64,000 nt of DNA from Larix kaempferi (Eukaryota; Streptophyta; Pinopsida; Pinales; Pinaceae): positions 1,612,001 to 1,676,000 of the forward strand of contig BSBM01000059.1 of NCBI GenBank assembly GCA_027924585.1. The letters run 5' to 3'. Below the pieces are notes generated by a model. It searched no databases, had not been told where the DNA came from, and was given only the letters and a program-made list of their open reading frames with translations. The number at the start of each line of letters is the position of its first letter. The stretch's first letter is position 1. The translations under genes were made by a program, and so were the position numbers. This document shows, one piece after another, positions 48,861-62,214 of this stretch.

Positions 48861-50830
48861 TGTTATCACACCATAATAGCAGGGCTACTATTCTTGCTTA
48901 GCAGATATCTGCACATTCCAAAGCTTCCATTATTCAGAGCATGGCTATGATGATTGTATATTTTGTGATCAATCATGATCAGAGCAGTGTATTATTCACA
49001 CTTATGTTAGACCTTGTGTCAAGGCTGAGCCTTGAGAGTTCAGATTTGATGAGCGATGTGACCCTTTGTCCCATACAGTTTCAGTTCAGTGCCTAGAGAT
49101 ATATTGCAGCAGTGTTTCAGATGATATATGATGATTATTATTGTGATGATGTTATATGATCTATGGATTATTATCTTGTTGATTTAGTCATGTTCACAGC
49201 ATCTGCTTGGTATATTATTCCTGATGTGGCAAACTGTTTAAAATGAACTATAAATTATAAAATGGACAATTACTTGCACATTTATGTCATTTAACACCAG
49301 TTGTCTGCTAGTGTAGGCTCCATATTCACTTGACTCCATCCATACATGACTTTCCTATTTGACTTTAAACCTTGACCTGTCTCATTTGACTTTCTGATAC
49401 TGAGGACTTCCCCATTTTTCTACCTCTGTGTTTGGACCGCATCCCTGTATTTTCAGTGTCTCGGCTCTAAGTTGGTGACAAAACTTGCCTTTGGTGAGTT
49501 GGATTGTAGGCCTAAATCATTCTGGTCGGTTGTCTCGATGTTTGGCATTAGCTCGAACTCCCCCTAGTCACTTGAGATGTTGTTGGCTAAAACTGAAAGC
49601 TCATGTACTACTTATGGAAACTTATAAATTCGCCCATGGAAACTAAAAAGGGCAAGAGCAATGAACTGCTAAAAATACTCCTCAAAGAGTATAAGAAAGG
49701 TCCAAAAAGCAATGGTTCTTAAAAGCTATATCCAAACAATTGTTGACCTTATATGTTTATGAAAACATGCCCTGGATGCAAGCTGCAACTAGTTGTGCTT
49801 ATCAGCACACCTGAGATCTGAAGGGTTATGTAGGCCAAAAAGGCCAGAAAATGAAATTGAATGATCCTAATGAACCTGGATCAACTTGATGTAGACATGA
49901 TGCTTAAGTTGAATAAGCACTCTCTAAACAACTTATCCATTTGTGAGGCACAGCCATCCCCCGTGTTTTTTTTGTCCAGCACAGAGTTTGTAGCTTTCCC
50001 CCTTCTCCCAGTCCAAAGTATTTTTGAGTTGAGTAAGACAAGTCAACCCCTTGGCCCAACCTTGTTCCTAGCCTTCATCCTTCACTAGCAGTTTGACCAT
50101 GTCCAATGGGTGAGTTTGTCATTTGAACTATTGTGCAAGTAATTTTATATAACAAAGGAATATGCTAACTTGATTAATGCCATTGAATGGATGTTATACT
50201 TTGAGCTTGGCTGTGAGAATGATTAGAGAAGCATGTCTTAGTCTACTGATGTGATTTATCCTTGGTTGTATATTATTGGGATCCGTGATGATGTGGGCCA
50301 TATATATATACCTAAAATGATGATTGATGGTCCCACATACTTCATGATGATATCATATGATGGACATATGGTTCAGATGATGATTGATGCAGTTCAGCAG
50401 GTTTTATTATTACTTCAGATCATCAAATTATGCACTGTCCATATATGGTGGACCCTACAGCTGGCCCATTAGGGCAACCCATGGTGTATGAGTACACATT
50501 CCTAGTGGATTTGGGTCTTCTGGATCCAATGAGACACTTATCCTTTAGTTTCGGGCACTTCTGACAGTGATTGATGTAGTTTTACACTTGTTGACCAGAT
50601 TTGGGGCTGATTTCCCAGCCTGAGGAGCAGGGGCCATGAGAGGCCAGTTCACCTAGGGTGCTGTATGAGGAGGGGGTGGTCCATCCACTTGTTTTTACCA
50701 TTTACCCCCCCTTATGGAGATCCTGGTGGGCTCAGATGGATAGCGCAGATGCCCTGGGAGGCAGTTTTGGCACTTTCACAGTTAGCGAGGTAGTTAAAAA
50801 ATGGGATAAAGTGGTCAACCCTAATAATGT
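48861..50830 (+). mobile_element. Truncated LTR, family I relative
   Basis: Begins TGTTATCACACC and aligns in the same orientation with 58142-60200, for example the shared TGTCTCGGCTCT, GTTGGTGACAAAACTT and GGTGTATGAGTACACAT blocks. Its 3' third is missing where it meets the family II LTR at about 50830-50860. Confidence 0.75.
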
Positions 50831-50859
50831 AAATGCTCCAAATAAATAAATAAAAATAA

Positions 50860-53800
50860 TGACAAGGACCAGTGCCTTGATACAAGAGTTCAAAGTGGTA
50901 ATATTTGTGAGATCGTTTTGCAGTTTATCTTAGTAAATTAAAGATTTTAATGGTCTTGATTATTAGGATAAGAACCAACAAGGTAATCAAAAGTCCGGAA
51001 AGGTATACTTTGAGTAGCTATCCACGGTGATCTGACAGACCGTCCAGTTATCAAGAGGATAAGTGTCCAATGTTTAAACCACCCTCGAAGTCTGAACAAC
51101 GGTATGTTTCCAGCTCCACCTCCCATAATAGCACTTTCAAGTATAAATCGAAGACAACGCCGGTTCGTTGGTTGTGGGGATAAAATTTTATTATGTGATA
51201 GAAGTTTTATCAAATCTAACACCTTTCTGAGTACTAGCCCAACCTTTTCAGGTTGGCAGACGATACGGGTGTCAGATAACAACCAAGATGAATTAATTAA
51301 TGGGGGTGTGAGTTGAAATTTTTATTATTATTGAAAACACATAGTTCAACCCTCCGATAGAGAGCACTCTTGACTTAGTCTTAAGACCAAAGTTCAAGAG
51401 ACTTTAATTACTCTAAATGCCTAATGCAATGGGAATGCAAGACTATTATGCTCTCCGATAGAGAGTTCTCTTGACTTGGGTTATTTCAAGTTCAAGAGAC
51501 TTTGTTCATTGTTAAGATAGAAGCAGTTAGAAACGGGAACTCATTTAATAGCTCAACAAATGACAAAAATGAAATAAATTGAACAAGTGAAAGAACAACT
51601 ACTTGCAAAATGAAAGACTAAACAAGATGCATAAAAGAAGCTAGGCCAAATTTAACAATTAGCTAAGAAACAAATAACGAAGTGGGATCAACCTCCGAAC
51701 AAGGTCGACCGCTAGAACCGCTAGTCCCAAAAACCTTCCAGCTAGCTGAATGTCCGCAAGGATGCTAACAGGGAAAGAGAAGTAACCACAAAACTATGTG
51801 GCCCTAGGATACTGTCTCAAGTCAAGACTTGGAAGATAACTAATCTAAGTACAGAAAGCAGATTTTTATCTAAGAATTGAAAATAAAACTAATCTAAGCA
51901 TGCATGAATAAACTTCCCCAAGTGTGGGAGGCACTATCCCACCTAGCTTTTTTATTACTTGGGTTACAATTGCCTTAGGAAAAATCCTTGAAAGGTATTT
52001 TTGAAGAAGAGAACAACTTAGTGAACCAAAATTTATAAGCCCTTAATGGCTATTACAAAGGAGAATGTGAATGATTCTTTGATTTGGTTTAAGTCTTCTC
52101 CTTGATTATAATCTTTATCTTGTTTGAGTCTTGTCTTCACAAGCACTTCGTCTTTTTCAAAGCAACCTACACAAGCTCAGTCAATCCTCAACAAGCACCC
52201 ATTAAATGTTAATGAAAATCAAATAAACTTGAAACTAAGTGCAAAGAACTAAGATCTAATCTATATGCAGAACACTTTTTCCAATGCAAGCTTTTGAGAT
52301 TTATAAGATGAGATCTACGCTGCCCTAATGCTACTTTTCAAAACATGAACTAGAGCTTATCAAAACCTTAGAGATCTAATCTATGAAATTATTCTAACAC
52401 TAACAAGCTTACACTTCGTTTTTTATTTGTGTTTTGTGTCTCTTTTGCAAATGAACGAGAAGAAGTGGCTGCCAACAAAATGGGAGATGGGACAGTCCAA
52501 GAATATGAAGATGGGGCAGCCAATGAAGAGGGAGAGCAGCAGTGAAAGAGAAGGAAAAGAGGGCAGCTAGGGCACACTTTTTAAGGCTGCTTTTAGGCAC
52601 TTTTGGGCGGCTAAACCAGTGAGCAGAGATGAGACAAAGGAAGACAATGAAGTGGGAGAAGGGACAGTCCAAAAATAATTACTAAATGGGCAGCGCACAG
52701 TCACCTATTTGGCAGCCAAAGGGGAATGTAAAACAATAAGGGGATGAAGAGGAAGGACGAATGGAAAGAGAGGAGATAAAGAAAATTGAAAACGAGAAGA
52801 AGATGGGAAAAAGACAAGGTTGGACGAGAGCTAAAGAAAGTAGGAGAATAGGGGGATGAATGGGAGAGAAATGGAGAAGAAAAAGAGGGGAGACGATGGC
52901 GAGCGAATCAAAGCAAGGAGATCAAAGAGAAAAGGTGATGGCTTGAAGAGGAGAGCCTTTAGAACCAAGGTAACCAAGTGAAATTTAAATAAAAGGTTGA
53001 TGGAAGAAGATAGAACTTCTTGTTGCTTGATCTTGAAAAGATTGAACCTCTTTGGCAACCTGTAGAGTGAAGATGAAAACACACAAAGACCTTGAACCTT
53101 GGAAGACACCTGCAAAACCAATATACTTAAGCGAAAAACATAGATATCTAGATGCATGTGCTAAATTGTTAGCCTTCTTGAAATATTAATCTATGCTTAA
53201 GAATCTCAAGTACAAAAAAGCATTACACAATGTCACCTCGTTACAAGATGAAGCATGGCCACCAAGAGCCTCCACGAATTGACCTCCAAAGTCACAATTT
53301 TATTCAACAATTAACGATTACAATTTCTCCAGAGTTTCTTTGCTAAATGATCCATGAGGAATGAGGAAAGAAAGCCTCATTATATAACAAAACAAGAGCA
53401 CTACCTCTACCCTAATTTGAATTGGCTTGGAAGAAGCCAATGGCACTTGACACCAAGTCGAAATTTCAATCACAATCAATCAAATCCATGTCTATTTGCA
53501 GCTTGGAGTGTTAACTCCACTCAACCACTTGAATTTCATTTAATGGGATGGGGAGGTGGCCTCCACCTTAGCAAGGCGCCCCCCATCTACTTCTTGGAAA
53601 CTCCACCATCAAATAAAAGATTGCCATATGTAAACTCGAGCTCCAATGTCAAATAAACGAGCCCATGCCCTAGATTGACGTGAGCCCAATGGCGGTATGC
53701 GTGAGCTCTATGGGAGACAAGAACTCAAGTCACAATAAATGGAACATGTGTTTAGTAGGGAGCCAAGCCCATGAGGTGGCAAGAGCGCCCACCATAGCTT

Positions 53801-54759
53801 TTAATACAACTTGATCAACCAATTAATTGATGCCATATCACTAAATCGAGTTTTGCATGAGGAAGGGCGAATTAGCTTGAAGGAGATCTCTTGCAGTGAC
53901 TGGATACTGAACTGGATGTCAACTGAGTTGATTGGAATCTTCATAAATGCCAAGTGCCATGTCAATTAGCCTGTTATTTTAATCCATTTGGATTATTTTG
54001 GAGAGATTTGGATTATCTCCAAATATTCAATTTTTAATATTTTAATTAATAATTTCTCTGTAACTGGTTTTTTTGCGAAATTATTAACTATGAGGCTGAA
54101 TTGACATCCGAAACTTAGGATAAACTGGTCCAGGGATCATGAAAGATTTTTGGCTTAAGGTTGAATCCTTCAATCACTGAATTCAGATCTCGGATGACTG
54201 ACATATTACAAATTGAAATTTTTCCGTTTAAACTATGGAAAAATTTATTAAAATTTAAAAAATAACTAAAAACCCAAAACCGGAGGACCCGGTAAAAAAA
54301 TTTCGAAATTTTTTCTGAGGGTTCTATGGACCTAGAACATGACCAAAACCTATTATAATAGTGTCTAGTAGGCTTATATACATCAGTTGGACTCTAATAA
54401 CCCCCCATGGCTAAAATTTTCAAAATCGGGCATTCCAGCTCTGGAGGAAGCGGGAGAAAACCTCATCGATTATAGCTCGGATATAGGCAAAGTATAATTA
54501 ACAAGAGAAAAAACTCCCTGGAATACCTTAGTTGCTTAATCAAGTCATGGGGAACCGAGACACTCAGAATCCTACTAGCACACTTTATTACAAACCCCAT
54601 GGGGCCCTGGTCATGTTGACTGAAAAACAAAACTGACTAGCCAAAATTGGCTAGACACAAACGCTGGATCATTTGATACACTGGAGTACAAACATTCTTC
54701 ATGTTTGTCAAATGGCGGCTCTTCAGATAATCCAACTATGGTACAAAAAGTTGGTAACA
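50860..54759 (-). mobile_element. Truncated LTR, family II (about 3.9 kb)
   Basis: The minus strand begins TGTTACCAACTTTTTG at 54759, identical to the start of 8268. It aligns along its length with the other two copies, including the stem-loop units (51349-51504) and the purine-rich tract (52440-52900). It lacks roughly the last 0.4 kb of the LTR, so no target duplication can be checked. It was inserted next to the repeat found at 54760-55285. Confidence 0.85.
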
Positions 54760-55285
54760 AGACACACTCCACAAAGGACTACGTTCCGCAAAGGAACCAT
54801 CCCACAAAGGGACCATATCATCTTTTTAAATAAGATATATGATATACCTTATGAACTTGGTCATTCTAGACCACAGAGGATTACTTCCTCATGCACTTTA
54901 TCTGGGCAAGGAGGCAATGATGGGGAAAATCTTTGAAGACGAGAAGTGAGAAGAGGTGATACGAGGGAAAATACAGGATGGAAGGAGGAAAAATCCAGGA
55001 GATGTTGAATCATTGATCCCATAGCTGCAGTTTATGTGAGGCAACGACAACGAACAACACCTACACAAGAAAATGTAGAAAATCACCTTAAATAGTGTTG
55101 ATGTTGGTTTCAAGCTCCACACTCATTTTGTTTGTGTTTTTCCATTCTTTTAGTGATCCTAGTTATGCTGCTATAAACATTAACAAGGTCAAGGAAGGCT
55201 TGAAACCACCATCAACACTATTCAAAGTGAGTTTCTTCATTTTCTCCCGTGTAGGGTGTTAATTGTTGTCGTTGCATCACATAGG
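54760..55285 (-). repeat. Copy of the 61-64 kb Copia/foldback repeat
   Basis: Matches 61480-62090 and 63420-64000. It has the CACAAAGG-rich degenerate repeats (54765-54815) and then an inverted repeat (left arm about 54949-55113, right arm about 55198-55285, cut short by the LTR fragment that follows). Confidence 0.8.
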
Positions 55286-55881
55286 CATGGATCTTCTCCA
55301 AGCCAATTCGACTTTCTTGGGTTGTTAGTTAGCTTGTGGTTAGATCTTTGTCTTATTGCTTGAGTATCTAGACATTGTCATATCCATTCATCAAGCTCAT
55401 CTTTGGTACTGGTTAGCCCCAATTTGGTCCTTAACTACCCTGCATTGGACACGGCTCCCAAGGCAGTGGATTTTCTCATCTTTGACTAGTACCCTGATCC
55501 TGGATCTTGTTTCAAACCTCATACGTCACTCACATAAACATGTTGGTTCAAATCTACATTGTTTCAACCCCTTGATCCAACCTATTACTCATCTTGTGAC
55601 TTCATCCATAGATCTAGGGTTTACCATACACCTTACGAACTTCATCCATACTTGATTTGATCTGGTGTTTTGGTTTGATCTCTCATATCGGGAGTGGATC
55701 TGGGTCTCCACTTTTGTTGTCTTGGGCTAGATAACATAAAGTGAAGATTGCCTCGATTGGCGTGACAACCATCCATTGGGAGTCGAGGCTATCTTGGTTG
55801 TACCTCTTTGGTTGCCTTTTTCCTCTGCCATCCATCTTGGATCCATCTCTAGAGGCAACTACAAGTTAGGTGATAACATTT

Positions 55882-55897
55882 TGGGTCCGTTGCCGGG
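55882..55897 (+). promoter_or_regulatory. Degenerate primer-binding site
   Basis: TGGGTCCGTTGCCGGG, three bases after the LTR end, resembles TGGCGCCGTTGCCGGG (tRNA-Asp type) with two changes. Confidence 0.7.
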
Positions 55898-56184
55898 TAG
55901 GTAGAGGTTACCTTCGGTGTCTACGAGTGTCCGTGAGTTAATCCATATCTTATCGCATCCGGAATTTTTCCTTGGTGATTGCATTTATAATTCCACAATT
56001 ACTTCAATCACCATTTTAATTCACTCATCTCACCTCTCCTACGACATATTTCATTTCGGTGAATTACCTGTGTGGTTCACCTAGCGACTCCACTGGTGAG
56101 CGATCCTATCATTATCTAGAACCCATGGGGCGCATCATTTTGTATTCATGTTCTTGATTTGAAAACTTTAATATAAAATAAAAA

Positions 56185-57281
56185 TTGTCGTCCATGGCTG
56201 CTTCTGAGCGGCCTAGGACTTTTGGTCGGTTGAAAGTTTTTGACTTTTCCAAAATCGTCGGGTACCCTCATCAATTTCCTCATCAAGCCCGCGAAAGGTT
56301 TCCTAAATTCGATGGAAGTTATGAAACCTCTGCTAAAAGGCACCTTGACCTCTTTAAGGAAGTTATTAATGAATTATCTATAACCGATGAAGATGTATAT
56401 ATGAAATTATTAGCCTCTTCTCTCAAAGAAAGAGTTGAGCTCTGGTTCTTGAATTTGAAGACAAATAGCATTTATGGATATGACATGTTCGAACAAAAAT
56501 TCTTAGAAGAATGGGGAAGTGAATCCGATGATATATATTCTTTGAATCAAATCCAAGATCAAAACCTTCTCCTTTCCAATCCTATTGTTGAATCAATTAA
56601 TATTCAAGCTTACAATGAATTATCAATATCCGGAGATGACCCCTCTTGCCCAATTTCCTTTTAGGATAGGTTTTCTACTTTTGAGTCAATCGAAAGTCAA
56701 ATCAGTAATATAAATCGCATGTTTTCAAATTTCTTCTTAGGTAGCCCTAGTCCTGATCCTAAGGAAAATTCTTGAGGATCAGCCTTTAGTCAACAAGTCG
56801 ATTGAAGTTCCTCCTTCAGAGGAACTCATTGGTCATTCTGGTTTTATTGATCGTTCAATTCCTTAAGACCTTGTTGAAGAAGAAGAAAGTGGAGACATTG
56901 ACCAAGATCCCTTAGTGGTGATTTCACACAATCATTGTGCAAATAATCAGTATGTTTTAAATGAACTAGCCAACTTTCTCCCTGATAATTTAAGTAAAGA
57001 TGATCATTTATCTTCATATGAATTTAATGATGAATCAATAGAAGGTCAATCTCAAGATGAAGATGAAATAGTGAATCCTTATAATGAGTCTTTAAATTTT
57101 TCCATCCTTAGTCAAGATAGTTTCATCCATTTATTAGAATTAGAATCTTGTCCTCACTCTGTAAAAAAAAATATTAGACTTGATTTAAATTTTGTCATTT
57201 CTAGAATAAATAATAGTACCTTAAAAGGCCCTTCCTTTTGTCAAATTCCAAGGCCAAATTTTTCTATCCACCTGGGATAAA
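56185..57281 (+). pseudogene. Ty3-type gag
   Basis: The first frame (56185-56664, 159 codons) starts MAASERPRTFGRL in the reading context and contains FPKFDGSYETSAKRHLDLF, DEDVYMKLLASSLKERVELWF and MFEQKFLEEWG, the core of a Retrotrans_gag domain. A stop at 56662 follows. Further frames to 57281 encode an acidic, Asn/Ser/Asp-rich region with DDHLSSYEFNDESIEGQ. No zinc knuckle is seen. The DxxxW-containing core parallels gag of the 39762 element but the two are clearly different families. Decayed by several stops. Confidence 0.75.
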
Positions 57282-58141
57282 ATGCATCCACCCTCCCTGC
57301 ACATCCTTTTCAATCTTTTTGGAGTTGGAGGTCTAGTGAATCTTTTGTTTTTGAATTTTTCAATTGGAGGTATAAGCATGATTACATGTTTGGTGAAAAA
57401 ACACTTCATTTCCCTTTTCAGTCACAGGGAGAAGCAAATTGAATCTGTGAGACAAGTGAATAAGGACAGTAATTTGTGCAAAGAGAAATTGAATCAAGTG
57501 CCATGCATTTTCCCTCCATCAATTCTAAATAATAACTCGCATAATTTTTATGATCCCATCAATTCTTTGATGGAGGATGTTTTCATCAATCATTCTTCTC
57601 CTTGGCATGATTTCTTGTTGCAACATTCAAGTCCTTTTGCAATTTTGGAACAAACCAGGAGGATTGTCCTATGAAATTCTTCAGTCTTTAACCCAATCCT
57701 GGCTTGTTTTATAAACAAAAATCGAAGAAAAGTCATTAGCTCGTTTGATGAATGGTTGCACTGGATTTATGATTTTACCTAGCATTTGTGCTAACTAGTT
57801 AGAGTAGGGTAGGTAGGACTTGAATAAGCCCGCTTGGGTAGTAGTTAGTCTTTTCAGCCATTGAGTCTGGCACCTTTTTGTCTTTTCCTTAAGCTCACCT
57901 TTGAAGCTCTTAGTTTACCCGAGTACCTGTCATTTTCTTTTCTTGCACAATAACACCAAACTTTTTAAGTCGTGTTAGTAGGTTAGCTTTACTTTGCTGC
58001 ACTTATATTTCATGCATTTCAGTTTCAGTATTGTTATTTATTTGATTTTTATATATATATACATGCGACGTTCGACGACCAGAGATTCTGAGGTTCTCAA
58101 GTGCTCTTTTCAGCAGAGCACTTGTCCCAGCTGGAGCCAGA
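57282..58141 (+). other. Non-coding 3' interior of the gag-only element
   Basis: A frame at 57282-57674 continues the Asn/Ser-rich character, then there is no coding. A TA microsatellite lies at about 58050-58062. No clear polypurine tract precedes the LTR at 58142. Confidence 0.5.
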
Positions 58142-61010
58142 TGTTATCACATATATAGTAGCTAGGCTACCATACATTATTTTTCTGATTCCAGTACACT
58201 ATTCAGCCAGTTCCCTTGCATTGAGATGCTGATATGAGCATCTATTTATGGATCACGATTATTATTATGGACAACAGTGTATTCCCCATGCCATGACTGA
58301 GTCTCAGAACACTCAGAGAGATGATCGATGTAGCTATTTAGCCATTTGTACAGAGCAGTCAGTAGTGCCCAGAGTTACAGCAACAGTTTCAGAGGACAGA
58401 TGTTGGCTCAGATGATGAGCATTCAAGTATATGACTCGGCAGGTATATTATGGTGTTATGGTTATATTGCTTTTATTTTCATTTCTATAGCATGTCTTAG
58501 CATTTAGTATCATGATCTGGCGATCATATAGATATGTGGACCTGGTTATACTTTTATATATCATATTTATCCCTACTCAAACTTAGAAGTTCTTGACCTA
58601 TACTCATTGGTTTTACCCTCCCTAGGGAGAATAGAGGTGATCATTCCCACCATACTTTGGCTTGCTAGTGTTAGTCTCATTATTCACTATCTTCATCCAT
58701 CCAGTACCTACCCAGTTTGTTCATTACCTTGACTTACTACTTGACTAGTGGCATGGAGGACCTTTCCCCGCTATAGCCTCTATATTGGATGAGCTTCCTT
58801 GTTTATTGTGTCTCGGCTCTGAGTTGGTGACAAAACTTACCTTTGGTGAGTTGGATTAACCCCCCTAGTCACTAAAGATGTTGTTGGCTAAACCTGAAAG
58901 AGATAGTGCTGCCATGAATACAAAATTGTGAAAAGAAAATGTTATAGCTATTGTGAAAAGCCAAATGAATCTGGGAAAGAAATATCAAATGTTATATCTA
59001 TTGTGAAATGTAAATACCTAGGTAAACAAGCTGTCTAAAGACACACCTAGAAGTGTTCAGGTAAACAAATGCCTTAAACACACACCTGCAGCAAGAAGCC
59101 TAATGAAAATGTAAATCTATGCAATGTGTTTATAAACACACATAGATCAAAGGCTATGGAAACTAAAGGCCCAAAAAAACAATGGAACTTAAACTCTATA
59201 TCAAAAAGATTGTTGGCCTCATTTGTATTATGGATAGTGAGCATCTGCCAAGGTGAATAAACACTCTTTGAACAACTTACCCATTTGTGAGACACCGCCA
59301 TTCCCTTTGTTATTGCTTGTTCGGTATATGCTATGGTGTGTATTCCCTTTTCCATATCCAAAGTGTCACAGTGTTAAGTCAGTAAGTCACCCTTTGACCT
59401 AGCCATTTTATTCTTAGCCTTCACCCTTCACTAGCAAATTGATCACAACTATGAAGTGAGTATGGTCTTGAAAGTCTAGTCTAAATTATAAATAATAATT
59501 AATGACCTTATATATTTGGATTTAGATTGCCAGTAATGATTACTTTTTGTTATAATTGCTAATTGAATGGATTGTAAAGCATGTTTTAACCTTTGATACC
59601 TTGCAACAGTTTGATGACAAGTTTGAGTTATATTTTGGTCATGTTGACTTGGTCAAACCCAGTTTGACCAAAAGTCAACCACAGGTAATGAGGTAGCAGA
59701 CCTCAGATGATACAGAGATATGTTATATGATCTTCACCATGGTCGTTCTATGCAGTGGTTTCAGGCTTATGATGATGATTTGTGCTTTTCAGCACTTTTA
59801 CAGATTATTATTATTTGGTCTGCCGGATACGATGAGTATTTATTTTTGACCATGCAGAGGTCTATATGGTGTATGAGTACACATCTTAGATGGATTTGGA
59901 CCTTCTGAGTCCAATGGGACAGTCTGTTTTCAGTTTCGGGCAGTTATAGTGATTTTTAGCCTCAGTTAGCTATCCTAGTGCAGTTTTGGCCTGTCAGAGC
60001 AGAGTAGAGATTTGAGTGGTTCACCTAGGACGTTGTGCATGGAGGGGGTGATCCAGCCACTTTTTATTACCATATAACCCCCTCCTAGACACATTGGTGA
60101 GCTTACCTTGACAGCGCAGGCACTCCAGGAGGCAGTTTGGGCAGTTTCACACTTCCCGAGGCAATCCAGAAATGGTGAAAATGGCTACCGAGGAATTCGA
60201 TTTGGGCTACTAAGGCAAGGTTATGGCATGGGATGATGATTGATGATGAGTGGGATGTCTTCCACACCTTCTCCAGCTGTTTCAGCTTCCAGTGGGACCC
60301 ACACGCATCACTTTTGGCATTTTATGATGATTTCTAGAGCCTTCCAAGGCTCACGATTTGGTGCTTAGATGATTATTTTGATGACATTGTGCTATGGGGA
60401 TTGACCAAGGGTGTTAGAAATTACCCCTTGGAACCACCATGAGCTATTTCTTATGTTTTATCATTGACATTTGGTGGCCCCCTATTATGGGTGATTTGTC
60501 CATTATTATATTGTATTATTGAGTTGATCCATGTATTGTATTGTTGAGCTCATCTCAACCATTGATTAGATCATTTGATCTTTTAATCCTAGCCACTCAT
60601 TCAAAAAGTGGTTAGGATTATGGCCTCTCTCCATCCTATTTAAAGGAGAGAGCTTCTCATTGTAAAGGGGACTTTTGGCTCTGGATTATTGGAATAGAAA
60701 AATACTATTGCATCTATCTGTTGTGTTGTGGTGAATGCTTTTGGAGTTCGTTCGCTTATTCTTCCTTTGTACTGGGTTATTGGAGATATTGTCTTGCTAT
60801 CTTTTGTACCACGATTTTGTCATCTACAAGTGGAGGCCGAATTGGTTTGAGGAGGACGTATTGGTAGGGGAGGACCCTCCCTACTTCTTTCTTGGGTTTC
60901 TTCATTGGTAACAGGGAGTATTACTGTCTCTGACCTTCTACTTCATGTTGCTATTGCATTTCGCTTGTATTTTCTCCATGCTTGATCTTTCTGATTGAAT
61001 CAATTTCCTT
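58142..61010 (+). repeat. 3' LTR, family I relative (2.9 kb, truncated)
   Basis: Begins TGTTATCACATATATAG. Shares blocks with 48861-50830 and, more weakly, with 22029-25815 (for example TGTGTTTATAAACACACAT). A probable TATA box CTATTTAAAGG lies near 60643. The end near 61010 is lost at the junction with Copia LTR sequence. Confidence 0.7.
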
Positions 61011-61398
61011 GGTTTGAGAGGTAGAGGAGGGCACACGTGTGGGCTAGGGAATCATCTTTTGGAAAGCAAATTCAACAATCTCTCATTTGATCTCTGCGGG
61101 AATGCTCCTCAACATCAAAGGCAACCTCATCAATCACACAGGTATGATCTCAAGATAAATTTCTCATTCCATGATCTATCCATTTGTCTATTTATACAAA
61201 TCAAAAGGTGACTTTTTTCCTGACTGGGCCGACCTAAGTTTCCCTAACTGCGCCGACCTGACTAGGACAGTTCTGCCCATTGTATGGGGCAAATTGCCCA
61301 TCGCTTTGCGGCAGTTTACCCACTGGTCCGACCTGTCTTGGGAATCAATACAATGTGCTCAGCTCAACCCAGTTCATCGGGTGCCTACATCATCAACA
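61011..61398 (-). mobile_element. Copia LTR fragment
   Basis: On the minus strand an LTR starts TGTTGATGATGTAGG at 61398, preceded by the purine tract AAGAGGGAG (61399-61407) as at a 3' LTR. TATAAATAG lies at 61188-61196. Its end was not located. Confidence 0.65.
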
Positions 61399-61740
61399 CT
61401 CCCTCTTAGCTAGAGAGGTATCATCACGTCGGAACACATCTTGTTATCATAAGAGGGTCCATTCCTAACCAGGGATACACTCCACAAAAGAGAACGTTCC
61501 CCAAATGAACCATTCACAAATAAGCACGTTCCACAAAGAAACCATCCCACAATGGGACACGCTTCACAGAGGAGTACATTCCACAAAGGAACCATCTCAC
61601 AAAGGGACCATATCATCTTTTTAAAGAAGATATATGATCTACCTGATGAACTTGGTCATTCTTGACCACAGAGGGTTACTTCCTCAAGCACTTTATCTGT
61701 GGAAGGTGCCATTGATGGGGAAAATCTTAGAAGAGGAGAA

Positions 61741-62171
61741 GTGACATGAGGTGATATGAGGGACAATAGAGGATGGAAACAGGAAAAATGTCGGATATGT
61801 TGAGTCATCGATCCCATGACTACAGTCTATGCAATGAAACGACTACGAACAATGACCTACACGAGAGAAAATGTAGAAAATCGCCTTAAATAGTGTTGAT
61901 ATTGGTTTCGAGCTCCACACTCATTTTGTTTATGTGCTTTTCCATTCTTTTAGTGATCCTGGTTATGCTGCTATAAACATTAACAAGGTCAAGGAAGGCT
62001 CGAAACCACCACAAACACTGTTCAAGGTGATTTTCTTCATTTTCTCCTGTGTAGGGTGTTGTTCGTAGTCGTTGCATCACATAGATTGCAGTCATGCGAT
62101 CGACGACTCAACATCTCCCACATTTTTCCTCTTTTCATCCTCTATTGTCCCGAGTATCACCTTGTCTCACT
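61741..62171. repeat. Large inverted repeat (foldback unit)
   Basis: The left arm 61741-61913 and right arm 61998-62171 are complementary over about 170 bp with scattered mismatches: for example GTTGAGTCATCGAT against the complement of ATCGACGACTCAAC, and CGACTACGAACAA against TTGTTCGTAGTCG. The spacer is 84 bp (61914-61997). RNA from it would fold into one long hairpin. Confidence 0.9.
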
Positions 62172-62174
62172 CGT

Positions 62175-62202
62175 ATATACTAGCCCGTGAAGGCTAGTAT
62201 AT
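62175..62202. repeat. Perfect 11-bp hairpin
   Basis: ATATACTAGCC and GGCTAGTATAT with a 6-base loop, at the end of the foldback unit. Confidence 0.9.
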
Positions 62203-62214
62203 CTGGAATATAGA

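Larger units (their letters stand above)
55286..61010 (+). mobile_element. Gag-only Ty3/Gypsy element (TR-GAG-like), partial LTRs
   Basis: A 5'-truncated LTR ends GTGATAACA at 55878. A degenerate tRNA-Asp-type primer site, a gag frame (56185-57281) and about 0.45 kb without pol follow, then an LTR starting TGTTATCACATA at 58142 that runs to about 61010. No protease, reverse transcriptase or integrase is present between gag and the 3' LTR. Such gag-only elements depend on an autonomous partner. The pairing of the two LTR fragments as one element is inferred, because they do not overlap in sequence. Confidence 0.65.
61399..62209 (-). repeat. Copia 3' interior repeat with foldback unit
   Basis: Directly repeated at 63353-64000 and found again at 54760-55285. 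The part at 61480-61615 is a series of degenerate units with CCACAAAGG / GAACCATCCC. Confidence 0.75.
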
